Shown: positions 7,638 through 16,764, numbered from the stretch's first letter. The stretch: 64,000 nucleotides of DNA from DATAXV01 sp036272915 (GCA_036272915.1 DATAXV010000112.1:1-64000), one strand, 5' to 3'. Numbers and translations: made by a program. Notes: a model not told the origin generated them from the sequence alone.

Positions 7638-8603
7638 ATGACCCGCAACGTCACCTGGGACCGCGGCATCTGCCTCTTCGAGCACAACCTGTGGCTCGAC
7701 CCCGGGGTGGTCAAGGAGCGGGCCTTCGTCTCCCACGCCCACACCGACCATGCCCGCCGCCACCAGACGGCGCTCCTGACCGAGGCGACGCTCGGCCTCC
7801 TCCCGGAGGCGCGCCGGCCGCGCAGTTCCAGGGTCCTGGCGGTCGGGGTGCCGGTCACGCTCGGGGAGGCGACCGTCACCCTGCACGACGCCGGCCACAT
7901 GCTCGGCGCCGCCCAGATCCTGTTCGAGCATGCCGGCGAGCGGCTGCTCTACACGGGCGATCTCAAGCTCCGCCACGAGGACGCGGCAGCGCGAACCGCG
8001 ATCCCCGCCGCCGAGGTGCTCGTCGTGGAGAGCACCTACGGGCGCCCCCAGTTCCGCTTCCCCGAGCCGGGCGCGGTGGTCGAGGCGATCGCCGCCTGGT
8101 GCCGGCGGGCTCTGGCCGACGGGGTCGTCCCCGTGCTCCTCGCCCACGCCGTGGGCAAGACCCAGGAGCTGATGCTGGCCCTGGCCCCCTACGGCTTCCA
8201 CTTCGCGCTCGAGGAGCGGTGCGTGCCCCACGCGACCGCCTACGAGCGCCTCGGCGTGACGCTGCCGGAGTGGATCCCGCTGGACGACGCCGTCGGCGAC
8301 CGGGTGGTGGTCGCGCCGCCCGCCGGCAAGGACGCGATCCGCCGCATCTACCGCTACCGCACCGCGCTCGTCTCGGGATGGGCCGAGGACCCCGGCTTCC
8401 GCCGCGTCTTCGGCGCCGACCACGCCTTCCCCTACTCCGACCACTGCGACTTCCAGGACCTGCTCGAGGTGGTCGAGCTCACCGGCGCCGACCAGGTCTA
8501 CACCGTCCACGGGTTCACCACCGACCTCGCCGCCCAGCTGCGCCGGCGCGGCGTCCGCGCCTACGCCCTGGAGCAGACCGAACAGCTCACGCTGGCGCTG
8601 TAG
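7638..8603 (+). CDS. MBL-fold exonuclease-like metallohydrolase
   Basis: Metallo-beta-lactamase-fold protein (321 aa) resembling the beta-CASP/ligase-associated exonuclease and mRNA 3'-processing-factor group. The metal site is visible as SHAHTDHARR (HxHxDH, about residues 31-40). GHMLGAAQI (near 85), GDLKLR, VESTYGRP and a late SDHCDF follow. The final region VYTVHGFTTDLAAQLRRRG matches the RNA-specificity-type C-terminus. It probably acts on nucleic acid in the cytoplasm, but substrate and direction are not visible. It overlaps the convergent nucleotidyltransferase gene by 17 bp. Confidence 0.75.
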   Translation: MTRNVTWDRGICLFEHNLWLDPGVVKERAFVSHAHTDHARRHQTALLTEATLGLLPEARRPRSSRVLAVGVPVTLGEATVTLHDAGHMLGAAQILFEHAGERLLYTGDLKLRHEDAAARTAIPAAEVLVVESTYGRPQFRFPEPGAVVEAIAAWCRRALADGVVPVLLAHAVGKTQELMLALAPYGFHFALEERCVPHATAYERLGVTLPEWIPLDDAVGDRVVVAPPAGKDAIRRIYRYRTALVSGWAEDPGFRRVFGADHAFPYSDHCDFQDLLEVVELTGADQVYTVHGFTTDLAAQLRRRGVRAYALEQTEQLTLAL

Positions 8604-9438
8604 GCCAGCGCGCCTCCGCGATGGCGGCCCGGGCTCCGTTGATGTCCAGCCACCAGCGCTCCAGCCAGTCGCCCTCGATCCGCTCCTCCCGCGCGCGCTC
8701 GATCAGGATCCGCCGGATCTCGAGCAGGGCGGCGGCCATGGCCTCGCCCGCCTCGCCGCCGCGCAGACCGCCGGCCCCGAGCGCGTCGAGGAACCGCTCC
8801 CGGGCAGGCACCAGCAGGGACCCGGTGGGCACCGCCGCCGACCACGCCGGCAGCCACTTCTGATACGGGTAGGGCTCGCCATCCAGGATCATCGCCGCCC
8901 GCATCGCCTCCTCCAGCACCCTGGGGGCGGTCAGCAGCAGGGCGGTGGCGTCGGCGCGGCCGGCGGCGTTCTCCGCCGTGCGCCACCAGCCCCGCATCTC
9001 CCCGTAGTGGAAGCGGAACCAGGCGTGCCGGACGGCCTGGGGCATGGGCCGCCTGGCCGCCGCCACCAGCCCCCGGCCGGCGCCGAGGCCGTCCTCGAGC
9101 ACCTGGGCGCGCCGCAGCTCGGCGAGCAGGGGCATGTCGCACCGTGCGAGGCGGTCCTGGAAGTCCGACCCGGACTCGACGTTCAGGTGGCCCTTCTTGC
9201 CATCCAGCGAGAAGGCGTGGAACCGGCTGGCGCTCCGGCGATCGTGCTCGGCCAGCGCCGCGACCGGAACCAGGGCCCACAGGTCGAGGTCGGAGACGGC
9301 GTCGTCGACCCCGGCCGCGGTGGAGCCGTGAAGCAGAACCGACCACCGGCCTCGGAGCGACGACAGCGCGTCGTCGCCGGCGGCGAGGTCGGGCAGGAAC
9401 TCAATGAGCCGCTGCGCCCAGGCGGACGCGGACGCCAT
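8587..9438 (-). CDS. nucleotidyltransferase-fold protein
   Basis: A 283-aa protein with an N-terminal polymerase-beta-like nucleotidyltransferase core: LLHGSTAAGVDDAVSDLDLW (about residues 34-53) contains the GS motif and the metal-binding DxD. A third acid may lie in the strand ending KGHLNVES. The rest is helical with conserved-looking aromatic patches (WFRFHYGEMRGWW) like substrate-binding domains of minimal or aminoglycoside-type nucleotidyltransferases. The target is unknown; nucleotidylation of a small molecule is likelier than polymer synthesis. It overlaps the 3' end of the MBL gene. Confidence 0.65.
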   Translation of the reverse strand: MASASAWAQRLIEFLPDLAAGDDALSSLRGRWSVLLHGSTAAGVDDAVSDLDLWALVPVAALAEHDRRSASRFHAFSLDGKKGHLNVESGSDFQDRLARCDMPLLAELRRAQVLEDGLGAGRGLVAAARRPMPQAVRHAWFRFHYGEMRGWWRTAENAAGRADATALLLTAPRVLEEAMRAAMILDGEPYPYQKWLPAWSAAVPTGSLLVPARERFLDALGAGGLRGGEAGEAMAAALLEIRRILIERAREERIEGDWLERWWLDINGARAAIAEARWPTAPA

Positions 9439-9468
9439 ACCTCCCTCCTCGCCGAACTGACGCCGGGG

Positions 9469-9846
9469 CTACCGCCAGGCCCAGCCGCTGCGGGCGAACC
9501 TGGTCCTCGTCGCGACGTCGGTCCGGGAGGCCTCGGTCAGGCTCCGAACCAGCTCGTCGACCCAGGCCTGCGGCTGCAGCTGCGGCCGGAGCTCGAGCAC
9601 GTCCCGGTGGGCCTGCGCGCTGAACTCCTGCCCACCGATGGCGACCCGCAGCTGGCGGATCCGCCCCCGTCCGAAGACACCCCTACCCACCTCGACGCCG
9701 GGCAGATGCTGGGCGAGATAGTCGAGGAGGGGCCCCGGCTCGCCGCCCGCCTCCAGGGGCGAGCGACAGAAGACGCAGACACCGGCCTCGACCAGCTTGG
9801 GCGCGCCACAGACGCCGCACACGGCCGCCTCCTGCGGGCTACGCAT
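9469..9846 (-). CDS. zinc-ribbon protein of unknown function
   Basis: About 125 residues. The N-terminus has two Cys pairs (CGVCG and CVFC, about residues 10-27), a typical zinc ribbon. The rest is an alpha/beta region (LLDYLAQHLPGVEVGRGVFG) with a C-terminal helix. ATG 9846 is preceded by GGAG at 6 nt; a longer version from ATG 9873 is possible. It sits alone between the nucleotidyltransferase gene and the glycosidase. I cannot assign a role. Confidence 0.55.
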   Translation of the reverse strand: MRSPQEAAVCGVCGAPKLVEAGVCVFCRSPLEAGGEPGPLLDYLAQHLPGVEVGRGVFGRGRIRQLRVAIGGQEFSAQAHRDVLELRPQLQPQAWVDELVRSLTEASRTDVATRTRFARSGWAWR

Positions 9847-9952
9847 CGTCGACTCCACCTGTCTGCTCTCCATGCCGGGGTCACCGACCGCCGCCGGTTT
9901 GCGCCCAGCATAGGCGCTCACGACCACCGCTGCCGGGCGGTCTCCGCCCGCC

Positions 9953-11389
9953 TCAGGTGTCGAGTGTGATCAGCGCCAGCGAATAGGGCGCGACCCGCAC
10001 CGTCGGCCCCCTGACCCGGTCGACGCCGATCCCCCCGCCGCCCTGGCCGTAGGTGTCCATGCGCAGAGCCATGCCGTCCAGGCCCGAGGGAAGGGACACG
10101 CGGAGTGCCTCCGACGCGTTCTCGTTGATAAGGAGCAGCGAGATCGCTCCCGACTCGCTCATCGCGGCGTGGACGACGAGGTCGGCCCGGTCCGACCCCG
10201 CCGCGACCAGGTAGTCGCCGGGCGCGATCCAGCGAGCGACCATGAGCAGGCCGCGATAGGCGGGGAGCGGCGTCTCCGCGCGGGGCTCACAGGTGGACCG
10301 CACGCACGAGCCGTCGGCCAGGAAGCCATAGCTCCCGTAGCCGGGCCCGCCGCCGTCGTCGGCGTCCTGGCGGGCGTCGGGGGTGACCCCGTTGTGGACA
10401 TCCCACCAGTCGACGCTCAGCGCCCCGACCGAGAGCCAGCTGGCGTAGTCGTCGGCCAGGAAGAGCGGGCTGACCGGCGAGACGGTCTGGCTCCCGGGGC
10501 TGGTCGGCACCGAGTCGGTCTCCGAGACCACGACCTGGACCGCGCGATCCCCGCAGTACTGAGCGATCTCCCAGCGCAGCGTCGCCATCGCCGCCGGTAT
10601 GGTCCGCGGCGCGCCGAGCAGCGCCGCGTCGGAGGGCTGCTTCGGATCCTCCGGGTACCAGTGGATGGTGACGAAGTCGATGGCGCCCCCGGCGATCGAG
10701 AGGACGGTCCGGTTCCAGTCCAGGGTCTGCCCGGGCAGGACGATGCCGTCGGGCCAGGCTCCGGGCGCGATCAGGTCGGCTCCGATCTCGATGTCGGGAT
10801 CCACCGCCTTCATCGCCCGCGCGTATGCGAGCAGGTTCTCGGCGTAGGCGACCGGCCCCTTGGCGACGTGGTCGTCGTACTCCCAGGCGGAGCCGTAGGC
10901 GCCGTCCCCGTAGACCTCGTTGCCCACCTCCCAGTAGCGGACGCCGGACGGATCGATACGGTCCGCCTGCCGGACCCAGGCGGCCGCCTCCTCGGGGCTG
11001 CCGGACCCGTAGTTGACCGTGATCAGGGCTTGGGCCCCGGTCCGGCGGGCCATCCCGAGGAAGGCCGGAAAGGTGTCGCGCGGATCGGTCCGGCCGTGGC
11101 CGGCGATCAGGGAGTTGGTCCGCCAGTGGTAGAGGTCGGCCGTCGATCCGCCCGGGAAGCGCAGCATCCTGACCCCGGCCTTCCGGAGCAGGCCGGGCAG
11201 CGAGGGATCGAGCATGTGACCGTCCCAGGCGGCGGTGTTGGCGCCGATCCCGGTCTCGGGCATCCGCGCCAGGACGCGCTGCGGCTGGACCGACACCTGG
11301 GCCGTGCCCAGCTGTGGCCCCGCCGCCGCACGTGCCGGCATCGCCGTCAGCGCCAGCATCGCCAGCGCCGCGGCCAGTGTCTCCCTCAC
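9953..11389 (-). CDS. secreted GH51-like (alpha-L-arabinofuranosidase-type) glycosidase
   Basis: Retaining glycoside hydrolase of clan GH-A, closest in look to GH51 arabinofuranosidases, 478 aa. Residues 1-24 are a Sec signal peptide (hydrophobic LAAALAMLALTAMPARA). The TIM barrel shows the acid/base in WEVGNEVYG (Glu about 158) and the nucleophile in VVVSETDS (Glu about 290). A C-terminal beta-sandwich starts near residue 395. It is the last gene of the minus-strand operon headed by the ROK regulator, 39 bp behind the TIM-barrel epimerase. It likely releases sugar outside the cell for the divergent ABC transporter. GH39 or GH30 specificity cannot be excluded. Confidence 0.75.
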   Translation of the reverse strand: MRETLAAALAMLALTAMPARAAAGPQLGTAQVSVQPQRVLARMPETGIGANTAAWDGHMLDPSLPGLLRKAGVRMLRFPGGSTADLYHWRTNSLIAGHGRTDPRDTFPAFLGMARRTGAQALITVNYGSGSPEEAAAWVRQADRIDPSGVRYWEVGNEVYGDGAYGSAWEYDDHVAKGPVAYAENLLAYARAMKAVDPDIEIGADLIAPGAWPDGIVLPGQTLDWNRTVLSIAGGAIDFVTIHWYPEDPKQPSDAALLGAPRTIPAAMATLRWEIAQYCGDRAVQVVVSETDSVPTSPGSQTVSPVSPLFLADDYASWLSVGALSVDWWDVHNGVTPDARQDADDGGGPGYGSYGFLADGSCVRSTCEPRAETPLPAYRGLLMVARWIAPGDYLVAAGSDRADLVVHAAMSESGAISLLLINENASEALRVSLPSGLDGMALRMDTYGQGGGGIGVDRVRGPTVRVAPYSLALITLDT

Positions 11390-11428
11390 TCCCTACAAAT
11401 CTGATCTCTGCGCCGCCGCAGGTGGGGC

Positions 11429-12292
11429 TCAGAGCCCGATCGAGTGCAGGTACTCCCGGCTCACCCTGGCGCTCTCGGCGGCGGTGGGGAGCTGGGTGAC
11501 GTCGGTCTCGACGATGACCCAGCCGTCGAACCCGGCGCCGCGGAGCTGGTCGACGGCGTCGGCGATGTCGACGAAGCCCCGGCCCAGCTCGGTGAAGATG
11601 CCGCGGTCGGAGAAGGTCGGGTAGTCCCACTCCTCCTTCCGGCCACGGGCGAGGACCTCCCCGTCGATGTCCTTGAGATGGGTGGTGAGGATGCGGTCGA
11701 TGTGCCGGCGGAAGAATCCGGGGACGTCTCCTCCGGCCCAGGCCAGATGGCCGGTGTCGGGGCCGAGGAAGACCTCCGGGCCGGAGAGCTCGATCAGGCG
11801 CTCGTATTCGGCCTCGGTCTCGACGACGCTGCCGACATGGTTGTGGAAGCAGCTGCGCACGCCCTCGGCGAGCGTGATCGCGGCGACCTCGGTCAGGACC
11901 TCGGCGAGGCGGCGGAAGTCGGCGTCGGGAAGGCCGTCGCCCTCGCCCACGTGGCCGGCCAGCTGGCGCCGGGTGCGGCCCGAGGCGGCGACGACGTTGC
12001 CGCCCCCGGTGGCGACGTAGAGCTCGGTACAGCCGATACCGCGGGTGAAGCGCGCCGCCTCCCGGGCCGAGCCGAGGATCCCCTCCCGCAGCTCCGGCTT
12101 CCAGAACTCGGCGCTGAAGTAGGGGGGCGCCGGCTTCAGGCCCCAGCCGGACAGCGTCTGGATCGTCGCCTCCGGCGGCTGGTCGACCCGGAGCTTGGGG
12201 GCGGCGCCCTCGTAGCCCGCCTGGCTGATGTCGCGGAGCGCCTCCTCCTCGGAGGCGCGGGACCAGGTGATCTGACCGCATCCGACCCGCAT
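11429..12292 (-). CDS. sugar phosphate isomerase/epimerase, IolE-like TIM barrel
   Basis: Xylose-isomerase-like TIM-barrel protein, 287 aa, resembling inosose dehydratases and related epimerases. Visible features are CGQITW at the N-terminus, a CFHNHVGSVVETEAEY segment (metal/substrate His region), GPDTGHLAWAGGD (metal acid), THLKDIDGE (metal His) and the C-terminal GWVIVETD. Metal-dependent isomerisation, epimerisation or dehydration of a keto-sugar is inferred. ATG 12292 follows the upstream stop by 2 nt; an in-frame GTG at 12298 would overlap it by 4 bp. It is fifth of six genes in the ROK operon and paralogous in fold to the preceding gene. Confidence 0.75.
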   Translation of the reverse strand: MRVGCGQITWSRASEEEALRDISQAGYEGAAPKLRVDQPPEATIQTLSGWGLKPAPPYFSAEFWKPELREGILGSAREAARFTRGIGCTELYVATGGGNVVAASGRTRRQLAGHVGEGDGLPDADFRRLAEVLTEVAAITLAEGVRSCFHNHVGSVVETEAEYERLIELSGPEVFLGPDTGHLAWAGGDVPGFFRRHIDRILTTHLKDIDGEVLARGRKEEWDYPTFSDRGIFTELGRGFVDIADAVDQLRGAGFDGWVIVETDVTQLPTAAESARVSREYLHSIGL

Positions 12293-12294
12293 GC

Positions 12295-13071
12295 TCACTG
12301 CGCTTTCACCCATTCGACGCTCTCCTTCAGCTGCTCGACCGAGAAGGGTCCGTTGCATTCGTAGCCGCCGTAGCCGTCGTAGCCCAGGCCTTCCAGGCGG
12401 TGTAGGAAGGGGGCGAAGTCGATACCGCCCTTGCCGGGCAGGGTGCGGTTCCGGTCGGACAGATGGACCAGGTGGAGCTGGTCGTAGGCGCCCTCGACCT
12501 CGGCCTCCGCGTCCTCCAGCTCCAGGTCCATGTGATAGGTGTCGGCCATCGTGCCCACCCACTCGCTGCCCAGGCGCCGGGTCAGGTCCGCCGTCCGCGC
12601 CGGGCTGCGCAGGAGATGGGTCTCCTTGCGGTTGAGCGGCTCGAGCACGATCCGGACCCGGTTCTCAGCGGCGACGGGCGCCAGCTCCTCGAGCAGCACC
12701 GACAGCACCGACAGCTCGACGTCCTCGACGCCCCTGCCGAGGTCGGAGTGGATCCGCGCCTCGCCGAAGACGGGGACGACGATCAGGTTGGGGGCGCCGA
12801 CGGCGGCGGCATCTCCGAGGCGCTCCCGGATCAGGGCCACCGAACGGGCCCGATCCTCGACCGCGGCCGACAGCATGGGGATCGTGACCCTGCCGTAGAC
12901 CGTGGCCACGGGCAGGGCGGTCGAGCCGATCAGGCGGCTCACCTCGGCACGGTGCTGGTGGAGGAGATCACCGCGGATGTCGACGGCGTCGAAGCCGGCG
13001 TCGCCGATCTGGGCGAAGGCGGTGTCCAGCGGGACCTCGCCGAGCAGGGCGGTGAGACAGCTGAGCCTCAT
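12295..13071 (-). CDS. sugar phosphate isomerase/epimerase TIM barrel
   Basis: Second xylose-isomerase-like TIM barrel in the operon, 258 aa. It shows IVLEPLNRKETHLL (metal Glu), VGTMADTYHMDLE (metal Asp/His), HLVHLSDRNRTLPGKG (metal His) and YGGYECNG with the C-terminal Glu. This is the D-tagatose/D-psicose-3-epimerase or endonuclease-IV-like arrangement. ATG 13071 is used; GTG codons at 13080 and 13083 are in frame, and 13080 would overlap the Gfo/Idh stop by 4 bp. With the dehydrogenase, isomerase and other epimerase it probably completes one oxidative sugar route. Confidence 0.75.
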   Translation of the reverse strand: MRLSCLTALLGEVPLDTAFAQIGDAGFDAVDIRGDLLHQHRAEVSRLIGSTALPVATVYGRVTIPMLSAAVEDRARSVALIRERLGDAAAVGAPNLIVVPVFGEARIHSDLGRGVEDVELSVLSVLLEELAPVAAENRVRIVLEPLNRKETHLLRSPARTADLTRRLGSEWVGTMADTYHMDLELEDAEAEVEGAYDQLHLVHLSDRNRTLPGKGGIDFAPFLHRLEGLGYDGYGGYECNGPFSVEQLKESVEWVKAQ

Positions 13072-13076
13072 CCCGC

Positions 13077-14090
13077 TCACCACTCGTAGGAGACCGGCTC
13101 GGGCCGGCCGCTGTCGATCGAGCGATGGATGGCGAGCGTCACCGACATGATCTGCTTCGCCTCCCGCATCCCGTTGGGGAAGGGCCGGCCGCCGCGCAGC
13201 GCCTCGGCGAAGCGCTCGGCCTGCACCTTGTGAAGATTGCGGCCCTCGATCTCGACCGTCTCCTCACCGTCACCACGGTAGAGCGTGAGCTCGTTGTTGA
13301 CCTCACCCTGGGCGCCGCCGTCGGGGCCGATCACCCGGTCCGGCCGGCCCCGGAGCTGGAACCCGCCAGCCAGGCCCCAGGAGGCGGTGAAGACGCCGAT
13401 GTCCCCGGAGGCGAACTCGACGGTGACCACGCCCGAGTCAATGGCGAGCATGTCGATGTGGAACTTCTCGGCGCGCCCGCCGCCCAGGATCCGGCCCTGG
13501 GCGTAGACCGTCTTCGGCTTGGAGCGAAAGACGGTCTGCCAGAGCAGGTAGTAGTGGCATCCGGCGTCGGTGAAGGGACCCTGGTTGCCATTGCGGTCGT
13601 GCATCGCGTGCTTCGGCCGCAGCTCCTGGAGCAGGTCCGAGCTGAAGATCATGGGCCGTCCGAAGACGCCCTCCTGAGCCCACTGGCGGAGCAGCCCGAC
13701 GCCCTCGGCCATGTTCCGCTGGAAGCCGATGCCGAACTGGACGCCGGCCCTCGTCACCGCCTTCTCCATGGCCCTGGCCTCGAGCGGACCCGGAGCCAGC
13801 GGCTTCTCGCAGAGGATGTGCTTGCCGGCCTCGGCGGCGGCGACGGTGACCGGCGCGTGGAGGGCGAGGGGGAGGCAGATGGAGACGATCTCGACCTCCG
13901 GGTCGGCGAGGGTCGCCCGGTAGTCGGAGCAGACCCGGTCGACCTCGAACCGCTCGCTCAGCCGCCTCGCCCTGTCCTCGTCGACGTCGGTGATGGAGAC
14001 CACCTCGTGGCCGGCCTGCTGCCAGCCGTTGACGTGGCTGGCGCCCATGTCGCCGGCCCCGATCACCGCCACCTTGCACGTGTCCGTCAT
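13077..14090 (-). CDS. Gfo/Idh/MocA family dehydrogenase
   Basis: NAD(P)-dependent sugar, inositol or sugar-acid dehydrogenase, 337 aa. The Rossmann fingerprint is VAVIGAGDMGASH at the N-terminus. The family catalytic segment is HILCEKPLAPG, with the lysine of EKP. A later NQGPFTDAGCHYYLLW carries the acid and histidine typical of substrate protonation. AAGGGGGA lies 5 nt before the ATG, which also overlaps the isomerase stop by 4 bp (ATGA). Its place beside two epimerases and a FucI-like isomerase suggests a keto-sugar intermediate. Confidence 0.85.
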   Translation of the reverse strand: MTDTCKVAVIGAGDMGASHVNGWQQAGHEVVSITDVDEDRARRLSERFEVDRVCSDYRATLADPEVEIVSICLPLALHAPVTVAAAEAGKHILCEKPLAPGPLEARAMEKAVTRAGVQFGIGFQRNMAEGVGLLRQWAQEGVFGRPMIFSSDLLQELRPKHAMHDRNGNQGPFTDAGCHYYLLWQTVFRSKPKTVYAQGRILGGGRAEKFHIDMLAIDSGVVTVEFASGDIGVFTASWGLAGGFQLRGRPDRVIGPDGGAQGEVNNELTLYRGDGEETVEIEGRNLHKVQAERFAEALRGGRPFPNGMREAKQIMSVTLAIHRSIDSGRPEPVSYEW

Positions 14091-15499
14091 CGCTGTCCCC
14101 CTTGATCGTCGATCTCGATCAGTTCCAGACCCAGGACCGCGGCCAGCGTCCGCACCTCCGGCGCGACGTCGGCCCAGGCCAGCACCGTGTGGTGCTCGAA
14201 ACCCTCCTCGATCAATGTCCTCACCGTGGCCTCGGCGTCGCCGCACAGGCGCACGTCGACGCTGTTCCCCTTGAAGCGGTTCGGGCCGGGCAGGGCCTCG
14301 CCCCGGGTCAGGAAGAGCCGGTGCCTTCCCGCCGAGAGGCCGAGCCGGAGGATCGTGACCGGGCCCGGCCGCAGCGGGAAGTTGCCGGCCACGCCGATGC
14401 CCCGGTTGCAGTGCAGGTCCTGCGTCGCCTCCTGGCCCTCGGGGGCCAGCGTCCTCGGCGCCAGACCACAGTGCCAGAAGGTGGCGGCGTTGGCCTCCCT
14501 ATCGATCCGGACCACGTCGGCCAGGTAGTTGTGCCGCGCCCCCAGGTAGCCGGCGAGCAGCATCGTCACCGCGCCCAGGACGTCGCCCTCGCAGGCGGTG
14601 GCGGTGCCCCGCTCGGCCAGCCTTCCCAGCGCCGAGCAGGGGCAGACGCCGAGCTCGAGGGGGAACTCCGGCCAGCATCGGAGGGCGACCGCCTCTGCCG
14701 CCTCCTCCCTCACCCAGGCGCCCAGAGCGCGCTCGGTGGCGGCGCACAGCTCGACCTGCTCGACGGGCAGATCGGCGGTGGAGGGCATGACCGAGACCAT
14801 GGCCGCGACCGCTCCCTCGCGCTCCGCCACCGGGACCCGCCGGATGCGGTCGAAGACATCCTCCAGGGACAGGCGGTGCACCTCGACGCCGAGCTCGCTG
14901 TCGAGCCAGTCGCCGTCGAACTCGCAGGTGGTGAAGCCGAGCGGAGTCTCGCCGACCAGCCCGACGACGCTGCCCCGGAGGCCGTCCAGGGCCCGGACCA
15001 CGCGGGCCCTGCCCGCCATCGGTCCGCGCGGGCCGCGAGGGGCAGGCGGCGCGGGATCGAGGCCGTCGCGGAGGAGGCCGGCCAGCGCCTCACGCACGCC
15101 CGGCTCGCCGGGGTCGCCGTGCAGGAGGCGGACCCCCACCCCGCGCCTGACCAGTGCGTGAGCGGCCAGGTTGGCCCCGCAGAGCGAGTTCTGATAGAGG
15201 CGCTCGCCGGTCGGCGCCGGGTCGCGGACCGACCAGAGCAGCACCGGCCCCGGAGCGCGGCCGAAGGCGGCCTCGGCGACCGAGGCGTCGGCGAAGGTCG
15301 CGCAGAGCAGGATCGAGATCCCGTCCGCGGCCGGCGCGAAGTCCTCCGGCACCTCGCCGGCGAACTCGACCAGGCGATCCGGGCCGTGGATGGTGGCGCC
15401 CAGCCCCGAGAGCTCGTCGAGGGCGCCGCGGAGGGTGGCGTTGCCCGCCTCCTGGACGAAGGTCGAGCGGCCGGTCGGCAGCAGCCAGACGGGCCTCAC
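14087..15499 (-). CDS. L-fucose/L-arabinose isomerase-fold protein
   Basis: Protein of the FucI/AraA superfamily, 470 aa. The C-terminal half has the diagnostic CWPEFPLELGVCPCSALGRL and ATACEGDVLGAVTM, with acids that bind the metal. Near the end NRFKGNS and EGFEHHTVLAW hold the histidine pair. The N-terminal half is divergent from true FucI, as in the many uncharacterised 'L-fucose/L-arabinose isomerase family' proteins, so ketose-aldose isomerisation is probable but the sugar is unknown. The GTG overlaps the ROK gene stop by 4 bp (GTGA), coupling regulator and enzyme. Confidence 0.75.
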   Translation of the reverse strand: MRPVWLLPTGRSTFVQEAGNATLRGALDELSGLGATIHGPDRLVEFAGEVPEDFAPAADGISILLCATFADASVAEAAFGRAPGPVLLWSVRDPAPTGERLYQNSLCGANLAAHALVRRGVGVRLLHGDPGEPGVREALAGLLRDGLDPAPPAPRGPRGPMAGRARVVRALDGLRGSVVGLVGETPLGFTTCEFDGDWLDSELGVEVHRLSLEDVFDRIRRVPVAEREGAVAAMVSVMPSTADLPVEQVELCAATERALGAWVREEAAEAVALRCWPEFPLELGVCPCSALGRLAERGTATACEGDVLGAVTMLLAGYLGARHNYLADVVRIDREANAATFWHCGLAPRTLAPEGQEATQDLHCNRGIGVAGNFPLRPGPVTILRLGLSAGRHRLFLTRGEALPGPNRFKGNSVDVRLCGDAEATVRTLIEEGFEHHTVLAWADVAPEVRTLAAVLGLELIEIDDQGGQR

Positions 15500-16713
15500 C
15501 GGACGAGGCCCGCGGACGGCTCGGCGAGGACCTCGGCGCCGGGGTGGTAGACGAACCGCTCCAGGGCCACGGCGGCGGCGCCGATCAGGCCGGCGTCGCG
15601 GCCGAAGCTGGCCTGGCGGACCGGCACCCGCCTTCCGCGGACGGCGAACGCGTTGGCATGCATGGCCTGCCCGAGCGGCTCCAGGAAGAGCTCCCCGGCC
15701 TGGGCGACGGCCCCTCCGATGATCACCGCCCCGGGGTCGACGATCTCGACCACCTGGGCGAGCGCGTGACCGATGTCGTCCCCGACCCGGGCCAGCACCG
15801 CGCGCGCCTCGGCACCCCCCCGCTTTGCCTCCTCGACCAACCGCTGAACCTCCCTCTTGTAATCGCCCTGGCCGGGCGGAGCCATGCCCGCGCTGCGGGC
15901 GACGGCCGGCTCGGCGGCGACGGTCTCCAGACAGCCGACCTTGCCACAGGTGCATGCCGTGCCCCCGGGAACGATCAGGTGTCCGATCTCACCGGCGGCG
16001 CCGTGGGAGCCCTCGCGAACCCCCTCGGGACCGATCAGCGCGGCGCCGATACCGGTGCCGATGTAGACGTAGACCGCGTCCTGGTCGGGGACGCTCCCGA
16101 AGCGCAGCTCCCCCGCCGCCATCGCCTGCGTGTTGTTGCGGACGACCAGCGGCAGTTGGATCTCCTCCTCGAGGAGCGTCCGGAGCGGCACCTCGTCCCA
16201 ACCCAGGTTGGGCGCCGCCCTGACCACGCCGTCGGGATCGATCAGGCCGACCGCGCCCATGCCCACGCCGCGGATCCGTTCGCCGTCGACCCCCTCCTCC
16301 TGGCAGAGCCGGCGTAGCCCGCGGGCGATGCGGGTGACGGCGGCCTCGGGCCGCTCGCCGTGCCGTGCCCCCAGGTCGCGCCTGGCGAGCAGACGGCCGG
16401 CCAGGTCGTGGAGGCCGACGCGGAGCTGGCTCACTCCCTGGTGGATGGTCAGGACCCGGTGCCAGGTGCCGTCGAGCGCGAGCAGGGGCGACGGTGCCCC
16501 GGCGCCGCCCGCGGCGCGCGGTGCGCGCTCGCCGGTCGGCACCAGCAGCCGCCGCTCGATCAGCTCGCGCACGGCGTTGGTGATGGTCGGCGGCGTGAGC
16601 CCGGTCGCGGCCACCAGCCCCGTGCGTGAAATGGCACCGGCGTGCTGTACGGTTTCGAGGACCACGACCCGATTCTGTCGTCCGGCGCGCATGGCGTTGA
16701 CCGAGGGCCTCAT
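15496..16713 (-). CDS. ROK family transcriptional regulator
   Basis: Repressor of the NagC/XylR type, 405 aa. An N-terminal winged helix (about residues 14-65: ISRTGLVAATGLTPPTITNA) is followed by a ROK sugar-kinase fold with YVYIGTGIGAALI and the zinc-binding signature CTCGKVGCLET. It heads the six-gene catabolic operon and diverges from the ABC transporter across about 80 bp, so it most likely represses both until the transported sugar binds. ATG 16713 is used; ATG 16692 is a shorter alternative. The -10 region of the divergent promoter overlaps the AT-rich dyad just upstream. Confidence 0.9.
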   Translation of the reverse strand: MRPSVNAMRAGRQNRVVVLETVQHAGAISRTGLVAATGLTPPTITNAVRELIERRLLVPTGERAPRAAGGAGAPSPLLALDGTWHRVLTIHQGVSQLRVGLHDLAGRLLARRDLGARHGERPEAAVTRIARGLRRLCQEEGVDGERIRGVGMGAVGLIDPDGVVRAAPNLGWDEVPLRTLLEEEIQLPLVVRNNTQAMAAGELRFGSVPDQDAVYVYIGTGIGAALIGPEGVREGSHGAAGEIGHLIVPGGTACTCGKVGCLETVAAEPAVARSAGMAPPGQGDYKREVQRLVEEAKRGGAEARAVLARVGDDIGHALAQVVEIVDPGAVIIGGAVAQAGELFLEPLGQAMHANAFAVRGRRVPVRQASFGRDAGLIGAAAVALERFVYHPGAEVLAEPSAGLVR

Positions 16714-16725
16714 TTCTTCTATAAA
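16697..16725 (+). promoter_or_regulatory. near-consensus sigma70 promoter of the ABC transporter
   Basis: TTGACC (16697-16702), a 17-bp spacer, and TATAAA (16720-16725) on the plus strand. The -35 box lies inside the first codons of the ROK gene. Transcription would start near 16732, leaving about 60 nt of leader before the binding-protein gene. Confidence 0.75.
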
Positions 16726-16735
16726 TTAAACAATT
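16712..16735. promoter_or_regulatory. candidate ROK operator
   Basis: The only AT-rich block between the divergent ROK and ABC genes. ATTT-n7-AAAT (16712-16726) forms an imperfect dyad over the -10 box, followed by AATT-n4-AATT. ROK repressors such as NagC bind AT-rich dyads; that this one does is inferred from position. Confidence 0.4.
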
Positions 16736-16764
16736 CGGCAGAGGGAAGCAGAGGAGGCCTTCGG

